The notes beneath the pieces are model-generated. The model did no database searches, was not told where the DNA came from, and saw only the letters and a list, made by a program, of their open reading frames with translations. Of a stretch of DNA of 64,000 bases, positions 56,359 through 64,000 are shown piece by piece; positions within the stretch are counted from its first letter, which is position 1, and the number at the start of each line of letters is the position of its first letter. The position numbers were made by a program, and so were the translations under genes. Source of the DNA: Protea cynaroides (lineage: Eukaryota; Streptophyta; Magnoliopsida; Proteales; Proteaceae); the NCBI GenBank assembly GCA_028583415.1, contig CM053268.1:13053555-13117554 (forward strand). Reading direction: 5' to 3'.

Positions 56359-58931
56359 AAACCCCTATGTTAGTGCTATAAGTTTGTTTGTAGACATCCT
56401 GATCTTCGTTTAGGTTCATGCATTGTTATTATTAGTGTTTTATTTTGTTCTTCTTCTGTAATTCAGCCTCCCTTTCTCCCCTTGCACATTCTGTTTTTAC
56501 TTTGTTTTGTTTATTATCATTCAGTGCCGTTTCAGTGTGTATTGATCTTACATATGCTGGTTCTCATTGGTTCTCGATTTAAGGGTTTGGGGGCCTTCTT
56601 TATTCTGCGAGGACATGTTTCTGTTTTCTTTTTTTATCGTCATTTGGGTTTCGGCTGCGGGAGTGTGCGACCCTACTCAGTGGTTACAGACTTAGTTTCG
56701 GCAGGGGTATTGGTTTTGGGTTTTGTTTTCCCTACTGTTTGTTTCTTTTTCTTTTCAATAGATAGAGTTCGGTTGTTCAGGTGAATTGTGCTTGCCTAAT
56801 CGCAAAGTTCGATTTCAGTGGGAAATAAGTAAATGCTTTTATTTAACTTCATTTTTTTTGTTTTGCTTCGTGTTCCTCTCTTCTCGGAAATGTCATTTTG
56901 GTAGGTATGGGTCTTGTGGTCTGGTCCAGGTGAGCCTAGCTGGACAAGTTTGGTGCAGGTATAGAATCTGGTTCGGGTTAGATAGGGTTGGTTCAGTTTA
57001 GGTTTCAGTTCGCTTTATGGGTTGGTTTGGTTCAGGTTAGTTTAGGTTCAAGTCTATAGGGTCTGGTTTAGTCTGGTACTGTCCAGGTTTGTATAGGTTC
57101 TGGTTCATGTGTCTGGGTTTGGTCTAGTTTAAGTTTGGGTTTGGTTCTGTTTGGGTTTGGTTAAGGCTATAGGGTCTAACTTGGTTGGGACTAGTTCAGA
57201 TTTAGTTTAGGCTCGGTCTATATAGTTTGGTTTAGCTGAATTTTAGTTTATTTTTATGTTCACATTGGGTTTGATCTAACACTCTTGGTTGGTTTGGTCA
57301 TATTGAAGCTATTTCTGTCATATGCTCAAAGCCCATTCCAGTATCATGCCATATTTATATGCTTACCACTACATTCATCTAATTAAGTTTTCCCATGTTT
57401 ATTATCTTTTAAATACCCTTCAAAGCTGTCCATGTTTAAAGGGTATCATAATATGCTGACTTAGAAATCTGATGTGGTGCATGAAATATTTTATTATGAG
57501 AGAGACTTTAATTCCATGATTAGATGATTCCATTCATATCTAGATCAAGTAAATCAATGTATATCTCTTTGCATGCTTAACTTAGTTAAATTCATATTGC
57601 AAAGCACCACCCTCCCCAAGTGATGTATCCTCACTCTAATGCTTCATTATAATAGATGTAAGCTAGGATATGCACTTCCCGCGATGTGATTGGCTAGGGG
57701 ACTCCAAAGAGTCCGACCCCTTGTGGGCTCATTTAGAATGAGCCCACCCAACCCTAGGATTGGATCCAAGAGTGTGGGAAACCGTTGTATCAAATGCATA
57801 GTAATGAAAAATCTGAGATTGGATAGATGTATGCATAGGATTGGTGGTCCGACGGACGATCCACCTGGGCATCCCGAATGTGGGACATGAGTGAGATATT
57901 AGTGTACCCTGTGTGTGGGGAGCTGAGGCATTTGGCCTTTCCTGAGTGTTGCCACGCGTGTCCATGACTCATCAATCCATGGGAACTACGCTTGACTTGA
58001 TTCTGGAGAGACAGAGGTCTCGAGGGATACGTAGGCTGCGGGGAAGTTTGGTCGCTCCACGCTCGGTCAAATTGAGGTAAGTTCCATGTATTATGGGATT
58101 ACCTCACCGAGGGGATTTCTTTGTGATAGGAGTACCTCAACACTGAGATGGGTCCCACTGTTGTGGGGACATCTCTCATCATTGGATGTGTTCCATGATT
58201 ATGGGAGCATCCATCGCTTGGGATGTGTTCCAACATTTTTGATGTGTCCCTCTTCTTTTGTACACACTTGGTATGTACACACCCGCCCGAACTACGTTTG
58301 GCCTGATTCCCACCGCACAGGGATACGTAGGCGGCCTGGGATTTTCCCAGACCTCAGTCATATGTTATATATCTTTTTTTCCTTTCTTTTGATGTATGAT
58401 TAAGCTATTCTTTGAGTTCTTTGATTCATTTTGTAATTATTTTTCTTTTTTAAATTGTTTAATCTCAGCTTATGCCATGTGTAGTTAGCGAAGAATTAGA
58501 AATGAACTTAGGATTCCCCTTCTACCTTATAATGTATTTAGATAGCCCCAAGTATTCAAAAACTGTAGGAAAGGCTAGGATTTAGGGAGACCAGTTCAAC
58601 CGGGCGAGTTGGGTGCCTAACACCTTCCCAACTCGTAATTTGGCACTTACCCGCCTTTGGTGAGTCAAGACAGCCATTCCATTTGCACGAGTCAATAGTG
58701 TTCCTCCATTGAGGGACATCATTTATAGGTCCTAGACCTTATCTAGGTGGCGACTCCAGTCTTCTTACCCTCCACTGGCATGAGTGGATGGGATCTGAAG
58801 GTGAAGACTTTTCGATCCCAGTCTGAGTGTAATGAGGGTAGACAAGTTTCACAACATGTAAAATCAATTTTAAAAATGAGGATAAATCCAATTAAAATTT
58901 TCAAAAGATTATTTTTTCCCATGTCCTCACA
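55436..58931 (+). repeat. 3' LTR of T
   Basis: 3496 bp, preceded by the polypurine tract CTAAAGAGGGGTATC (55421-55435). It is the same as 36810-40378 apart from simple-repeat changes and scattered substitutions. An example of an indel is the extra GGGCTCATTTAGAATG near 57725, absent at 39180. It ends GTCCTCACA followed by GAGGA. Confidence 0.9.
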
Positions 58932-58936
58932 GAGGA

Positions 58937-59988
58937 TGATGATGATGATAGGAATAGGCATGTGAATGTTTGTGTTTGTCGGTGTACTTGATGCGGATAG
59001 GGGATGGTATCAACCGGTACTTCGATGCCGTTTTCATTGGGTATATTGTGCCATAGCTCTATACAAGTCTTGTCCACTGACATCGTCGTTTCGCCATTAC
59101 CTTAGCAAAACTATTACGTCGTAGGGTATTAGGGGAGGTGGTCTCGGACCGTGTTGTCTTTGACTCTGCCGGGGGGCCTTAGCTCTATCTCTATGGATGT
59201 ATTGAGGGATGCTGGGGTGTGGCCTTGGATACACTGATTGACATTAGAATTGATTAGTTGCGAGCCCAGTTTGCAAGCCCTCGCCAATAGGGGCTTACGT
59301 GTTGTTATGATGCAACCGGTACTGCCATGCCATTTTCATGGGGGTATATTGTGTCATAGTGGGTGCATGTGGGGTTGATAGTGCCGTTTTCATTGGGCGG
59401 CTTCACACACTCATGTATAGAGGCGAGGCGGCCACCAAATCTTTCTATAGCACATTGCAAACTTATATACCAGACCACATATATGAATTGAATGCATGCA
59501 TATGTTTGTTGCATTATTTTGTTTGCTCACTGAGCCGTGATGTGTGCTCACCATTTCGACGTCGAATATTTTTAGTTGATAATGCAAGTACCACTGTGGA
59601 GATTATATGAACGCTTCTGTGTACAGGCACGTGACTGCAATGGAGGCTGAAGATATAGTGGAGACGCATGACTCCTCATGCGAGTGCAACTCATGCATTT
59701 TCGCTTAGATTTTTATTTGAACTATTAAGGAAATATAATTTGATATTTTATTTACTTTTGTCTCGGTTGATACAACATAATTTGATATTTTATTTATGAT
59801 TATCACAGTTAAATTCCTCAGTTTATTTAATATTAAGACTTCCGCTATTGTGTATTTATTCTGATTATAGTTGTGGATGTGTATGGTTTAGTTTACAAGG
59901 ACACAGCCTATTAAAGATCCTGGTTGAACCGTTGGTTTATTAGCGATTCATCACACCATTCTGAATGGTGTGAAATTGGGGTGTGACA
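58937..59988 (+). repeat. Right LTR of X, second part
   Basis: Continues from 36809 across element T. The join GAGGA plus TGATGATGATGATAGG matches the uninterrupted inverted copy at 29740-29770. It ends GGGGTGTGACA followed by TTATA. It contains CGACGTCGAATATT and the GATTATCACAGTTA block seen in both left arms. Confidence 0.9.
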
Positions 59989-60094
59989 TTATATATAAGG
60001 AATCATCACAAATGAGTACCATAAGACATATAATATGTTAAATAAACTAAATATATGGGAAATAAATATATAAAATTATGAATCCATCAGTGGG

Positions 60095-60542
60095 GATTAG
60101 GGTTTTTAAGTTTGCTTAGATATTGTCTCTGTGGGAAAAACCCTAGATAAGGCTGACAGAGGAGATAAGCTTATCAAGTAGAGATTTGTAGATTTTTCTT
60201 GGGAATGAAGAAATCTTTCTTTCTCTAGTGTGGACATAGGCATCCCACGATGGGATGTTGAACCACGTTAAATCTTCTTGTTTGTGTGATCCCAATCCTA
60301 ATAAGTTGTAACTTCACAAATAATTACATATACAAGAGAACTCTCCAAACAAAGTATGGAAGAGATAATCTCATTTTCAAAATATTTTATGATATTAGAT
60401 TTTTCTCTGACTAACTTCAAAATGTTTTCATCTACTTCCCTCTCAACATTCAATCCTCTGAAGCGGGTTCATCTCTTTTCTCTAACAACTTCAATCATTC
60501 TAATTCGATCCATTTGGATAATACAAATTACTTGTTGTGGAG
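60095..60542 (+). pseudogene. Copia remnant: LTR end and gag start
   Basis: 60095-60330 looks like the end of a copia LTR (GGGAAAAACCCTAGATAAGG, GTGGACATAGGCATCCCACG, GAACCACGTTAAATCTTC). From about 60430 a gag-like N-terminus follows; after one frame change it contains SIHLDNTNYLLW, the conserved L-x-x-x-NY-x-x-W motif of copia gag (UBN2 type). It is cut at 60543 by another copia element in the opposite direction. No primer-binding site is visible. This remnant seems to be the oldest layer around the nest. Confidence 0.6.
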
Positions 60543-60718
60543 TGTTAAGATGAAGACTGAGAAACAGAGAAGAAACGCAAAAGTAGCAAAGAGTTCTGGA
60601 TCTCAATCAATTACTTTCCTTTAATGAATTAAATATACAGACTGTATTTTATATACTGGAAGAGAAAAAATTTAATCTAAATATTACAATTTGAGATACA
60701 CATGTCTCAATCTTAACA
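60543..60718 (-). repeat. 3' LTR of the minus-strand copia
   Basis: On the plus strand it starts TGTTAAGATGAAGAC and ends CTCAATCTTAACA, so the ends are inverted (TGTTAAGAT). A TATA-like run (TATATAAAATACAG on the minus strand, near 60640) is present. Next to it on the minus strand, CCAGCTTGAGGGAGGGG (60719-60735) is the polypurine tract. Confidence 0.85.
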
Positions 60719-60739
60719 CCCCTCCCTCAAGCTGGTGGA

Positions 60740-61480
60740 CGCCAAAGGCGTAGTCCAAGCTTGCCTAGTAAGAAATTAAAAAATTCATTTCCTAAAGCCT
60801 TAGTAAACAGATCTGCACATTGGAGATGAGTTGAAATGTGTCTCGACTGAATGATTTTCCGTCGTATTTTCTCACGAATAAAATGGCAATTGATTTCGAT
60901 ATGTTTTGTCCATTTATGAAATACAGGATTAGATGCAATATGTAATGTAGCTTGGTTGTCACATTAAACATTCATTGGATGGAAATGTGATAAACCCAGA
61001 TCTTTGAACAAGGTCTTTAACCAAGTTAATTCACAGGCCACAATTGCTAATGCACGATACTCTGCCTCAACAAATGAACAAGATACAATATTTTGCTTCT
61101 TGGTTAGCCATGAAATTGGACTGGACCCATGTAATATAACATATCTAGTTGTAGACTATCGTGTAAATGGGCAGCTGGCCCAGTCTGAATCACAATATCT
61201 AGTAATAATGGGCTTGGAATATCTGGATATATGGATGCCAAGAGCTAATGTGCCTTTGAGATATCGAACAACTCTTGTAGCAACATTCATATGGGAGTCA
61301 CAAGGAGAGTGCATAAATTGGCTTAATATGTGCACAACATAACTAATATTAGGCTATGTAACAATTAAGTATATAATCCGGCCCACAAGGCGTCCATAAG
61401 AAGTTGGATAAGACAATAATAGACCAGCATCAAGACCATCAAGGAGCAATTTTAAGAATTTCTTCATTGGTGATGAACTC
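60740..61480 (-). pseudogene. Copia RNase H (minus strand)
   Basis: The minus strand reads YCDSDWASCPFTRQST with the first Asp, then SFVEAEYRALAIVACELTWL, DNQATLHIASNPVFHKWTKH and DLFTKALG, the classical copia RNase H blocks. Stops (for example at the V*CDN step near 60968) break it. The 61004-61342 plus-strand frame is only its shadow. Confidence 0.85.
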
Positions 61481-61499
61481 GGTTTACTTCCAAGGAGAC

Positions 61500-62414
61500 T
61501 CGAATCAGTTATGATGTCCAAAGTATACTTCTATTGAGATAATAGGCCATCAAAAGTTTGGATCACTTCGATGCCTAGAAAGTATGATAATCGGCCCAGA
61601 TCTTTAATATGAAAATGAGATTGTAATTGGCCTTTGACAGAAGATATGTGGACTTCATTTGTACCGGTAATTATGATATCATCCATGTATACCAAAATTA
61701 CCGTAAATATGGGTCCAATAGCATATGTAAAAAGTAAAGTTTCAGCTAAGGATTGAATAAAACCCAATTATAGTAGTGCATTGGCAAATTTTCTGAACCA
61801 CTGCTGATAGGCTTGTTTAAGCTCATATAGCGATTTTCAAAGTCAACATGTCATACTAGGGCAAGTGGGGAACCATTGTATAAGTATCCTGGTGGTGGTG
61901 ACATATACAATTCTTCCTCAAGATCACCATGTAAAAACACATTTTTTACGTCGAGTTGGTATAGATTCCAATTATTGGGAGTGGCCAATGCTTTAAGACA
62001 ACGGACAATTATCAATTTGGCTACTAGGGTGAAAGTCTCATGGTTATCAAGGCCTTCAAGTTAGGTGTAACCTTTGGCCACTAAACGGGCCTTATATCTC
62101 TCTATAGAACCATCAGCCTTGTGCTTTATTTTGTATACCCATTTGCACCCTATGGTTTGTTTACCAACAGGTAAGGTTTCAACTATCCATGTATTGTTAG
62201 CAGTCAATGTCGATATTTCTTCATCCATAGCCTGTTGCCACATTGGACTTTTGTGGGCCTGGACATATGTTTTGGGTTCAAGTTGGTTGCATAGGTTGGT
62301 AAGCAATGCAGTATATGATGGACACATTTCAGTAAATAAAATAACCTGAGGTTGTATGGGGTAGAAATTACTTGTACCGAGAGATGTGTTGGAGAGGGAT
62401 GGTTGAGTGATCAA
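61500..62414 (-). pseudogene. Copia reverse transcriptase (minus strand)
   Basis: It opens with WQQAMDEEISTLTANNTWIV and GCKWVYKIKHKADGSIERYK plus ARLVAKGYT (62061-62414). After a stop it continues YQLDVKNVFLHGDLEEELYM and the catalytic YMDDIIITG (about 61668-61694, in ORF 61531-61767). Stops and shifts lie near 62060, 61850 and 61770. The domain order and the short form of the RT motif are copia. Confidence 0.85.
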
Positions 62415-63589
62415 TGTTCAAATGCAATCACGAAGAAGAACAGATGGTTGGTGAGGTCGAGTTATGCGGCAAAGTGTGGTATTAGGTTGAGTGTGGTTGG
62501 CTGGACTAATGAAACTCATCTGTGAGGAATCAGATGGGTCGGGTTGAGCTGGGCCATTGGGTTGTAAAGAATTAGATGAATTAGCTTGAGTTGGGCCATT
62601 GGGCTGTAAGGAATTAGATGGGATGGATTGGACTAGGTCAATTGAATGTGAGAAATTGATTGGGTTGGTTGAAATTGATTGAAAGGAACTGGATGTAATT
62701 TTGAATAAGACTGAAATTTTTGGATTCAATTGGAGGTGTTGTGTTGGAGATCTAATATTAGGGTTAATAATTGGAATGGGTAGAACAGATTGAGAACCAT
62801 TATCAAGTGTGACAGAAGATGAAATGGACATTGAAATTTTATATGGGAAAATAGTTTCATGAAATAGTACATCACGACTAATGAAGACTGAATTGCTAGC
62901 AAGATCATAAAATTTGTAACCATGATGATTTATGGGGTAACCGATAAAGAAACAAGGAGAAGAACGATTTAAAATTTTGAGAGCTGGTAAAGGGTTTCGG
63001 GCATAACATAGACATCCAAAAACTTTAAAATGATTGTAAGGATGTTTATTGAATAGGACTTCATAAGGAGACTTGTGGGAAAGAAATAGGTTTCGGAGCC
63101 AATTAATAAGACAACAGGCTACTAATATGCAGTCCCCCCAAATTGTAAGGGAATTTGAGACTGGAAGCGAAGAGCACGAGCAACTTGAAGCAAGTGTCTG
63201 TATTTACATTCCATGACCCCATTTTGTTGGGGGGTGGAAGCACAGAAAAGCTAATGAATTGTGCCATGGGATTGAAAAAGTTGTTGCATTGAGTTGAACA
63301 AGAATTCAGATCCATTATTTGTTCGGATAGTTTTTTTACAATATGAGAAAATTGGGTCTTAATCACGAGAAAAAATTGAGTAAAGAATATGTAAGCTTCA
63401 TATTTGTATTGCATAAGAAACACCCATGTGGCTATCGAAAAATCAACAATAATGCAAAGACAAAAAGAGTACCAATAATAATAGGGGTCCGGAATGGCCC
63501 CCATATATCACAATGAACAAGTTGAAAAATATGAGTGGATCGACTAGTACTGGTTGGAAAAGGTGGCCTAGTTTGTTTGGCTAAAGGAC
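62415..63589 (-). pseudogene. Copia integrase and linker (minus strand)
   Basis: The part near 63500 reads HCDIWGPF in one frame; NKMGSWNVN falls in a neighbouring frame of the conserved NG..ERKHR region. Past it comes YEVLFNKHPYNHFKVFGCLC, then RSSPCFFIGYP, the end of the integrase core. The stretch 62415-62831 is a Ser/Pro/Asn-rich linker (repeats of SNSLQPNGP) between integrase and RT. Several stops and frame changes occur at 63130-63500. Confidence 0.75.
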
Positions 63590-64000
63590 TTACATCACAA
63601 GGAATGTGAGTAGAAGAAATACCTGGAATAGGTAATGAAAACTATTTGAAGATGGATGGCCAAACCGTGAATGCCATAGCTGTGAGGTTGTTTGTGCTGA
63701 TAGAACCAAAGATGGTATAGAATTGTTGGGTACTAAATGGTACAATCCATCAACTTTCCGTCCCTGACCAATTACTGTCTTCGTCGAAAAGTCCTGAAAC
63801 ATACAATAGTCAGGGAAAAATGTTATTGTATAATTAAGAGATAATGTTAATTGACTAACTGATAGGAGGTTGAAACTGAAGTTAGAAAGATAAAATACAT
63901 CCTGTAAGTAGATGTGAGATGTTAGGGAATGGTTGTTGGTGTGGGTAATGGGGTAGGTTGAGCCATCAGGCAGAATGACTGGCTTGTATGTTGATGGTGA
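63590..64000 (-). pseudogene. Copia protease end and GAG-pre-integrase domain (minus strand), open to the window edge
   Basis: From 64000 down the minus strand is open: VILPDGSTYPITHT, LQDVFYLSNFSFNLLSVSQL, TFFPDYCMFQDFSTKTVIGQ, GRKVDGLYHL and LWHSRFGHPSSNSFH. These are the protease-to-GAG-pre-integrase joint of copia with the H of the zinc-binding integrase N-terminus. It loses frame near 63640. This is the least damaged part of the element. Confidence 0.8.

Larger units (their letters stand above)
36810..58931 (+). mobile_element. Element T: Tat-lineage Ty3/gypsy retrotransposon with extra ORF
   Basis: 22,122 bp, TGTCAGCACC to GTCCTCACA, with a perfect target duplication GAGGA (36805-36809, 58932-58936). 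The order is: LTR of 3.57 kb, primer-binding site, gag, protease, (inserted element R), RT, RNase H, a second RNase H, integrase without chromodomain, an extra ORF, tandem repeats, polypurine tract, LTR of 3.50 kb. Long LTRs, the dual RNase H, the tRNA-Arg-type primer site and an additional ORF all point to the Tat/Ogre-like branch. All coding parts carry stops or shifts, so this copy is dead. Confidence 0.9.
28709..59988 (+). mobile_element. Element X: chromovirus-like Ty3/gypsy retrotransposon with abnormal 5' LTR
   Basis: X spans 31,280 bp, of which 22,122 bp are the inserted element T, leaving about 9.2 kb. Outer ends are TGTCACACCCC and GGGGTGTGACA; the target duplication TTATA (28704-28708, 59989-59993) is perfect. 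The internal part runs from a primer-binding site (31374) to a polypurine tract (35558-35565) with plus-strand pol of the Tekay/Del chromovirus type. gag is not recognisable. The left LTR is a head-to-head chimera and the right LTR is normal apart from T. Confidence 0.85.
27462..60089 (-). mobile_element. Solo LTR, family E, copy 2, split by a 31-kb insertion
   Basis: The LTR occupies 27462-28708 and 59994-60089, together 1343 bp. It is inverted relative to the copy at 15140-16484. Plus-strand ends are TGATGCGTGTC and GAATCCATCA. The target duplication GTGGG at 27457-27461 and 60090-60094 is perfect even though it is now 32.6 kb apart. The interrupting element X sits between 28708 and 59989 with its own duplication, TTATA. 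Joining the two LTR parts reproduces the uninterrupted copy 1 sequence across the site. Confidence 0.9.
60543..64000 (-). mobile_element. Ty1/copia element on the minus strand, partial
   Basis: The 3' LTR is at 60543-60718 and the polypurine tract just above it. Then, going up the window, RNase H, RT, integrase, GAG-pre-integrase and protease follow, the copia order read from the minus strand. The 5' part lies beyond 64000. The left flank TGGAG (60538-60542) should be repeated beyond the other end. The LTR of only 176 bp is short for the superfamily. Confidence 0.85.

Overview
This window looks like repeat-rich nuclear DNA of a flowering plant. The evidence is the content: plant-type MULE transposase pieces, Ty1/copia, chromovirus and Tat-lineage Ty3/gypsy retrotransposons, plant hAT and palindromic MITE elements, and broken pieces of two plant-only gene types (a CBSX5-like CBS protein and an NPH3/RPT2 BTB protein). 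I cannot name the species. I see no intact host gene, tRNA, rRNA or CRISPR array; almost every coding stretch is a decayed transposon gene. Layout, left to right: 1-700 is the 3' end of a copia element, cut inside its RNase H by a tiny poly(T) retroposon with a perfect 16-bp target duplication. 738-2678 is a Pack-MULE-like element holding a CBSX5-like fragment. 3676-4481 is a non-autonomous hAT element rich in ACCCTA-type motifs. 6.2-8.3 kb holds gene fragments, including NPH3 on the minus strand, and a small MITE. 9140-9805 is a palindromic MITE running into a tandem repeat. 9869-13303 is a 1.6-1.8 kb tandem duplication bounded by the 7-mer GTGAAAG. 12999-26427 is a MULE of about 13.4 kb. Its transposase gene is broken by a 1.34-kb solo LTR (family E) and a 0.74-kb solo LTR (family F). 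Its 3' two-thirds, F included, were then duplicated in tandem (17284-21500 and 21501-25738). From 27462 to 60089 there is a Russian-doll nest. A second, inverted family E solo LTR (TSD GTGGG) is split by a 31.3-kb chromovirus-like gypsy element, called X here (28709-59988, TSD TTATA). The 3' LTR of X is split by a 22.1-kb Tat-lineage element, called T here (36810-58931, TSD GAGGA). The pol region of T is split by a 5'-truncated Tat-like element, called R here (about 44.4 kb to 49181). The nest and the family E LTR appear to lie in an older copia remnant, whose gag start at 60.4-60.5 kb is in turn split by a minus-strand copia element (60543 to beyond the window end). How the parts relate: gag, protease, RT, RNase H and integrase segments are all recognisable, but each coding unit has stops or frameshifts, so nothing here should move by itself. 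The value of the window is as a dated record, since nesting gives the order of events: family F entered the MULE before its 4.2-kb duplication, and E came before X, X before T, and T before R. The most unusual structure is the left end of X. Where a normal 5' LTR should start, X ends in an inverted LTR joined head-to-head to a truncated forward LTR at the microhomology GGGGT, so both outer ends of the integrated element are the U5 end. Other points of note: T has an extra sense ORF after pol that resembles plant mobile-domain/DUF7745 proteins; R has an intron-bearing antisense ORF starting at its 3' LTR; and R has a 54-bp tandem array in which every unit folds as a short hairpin and stays open in several frames.
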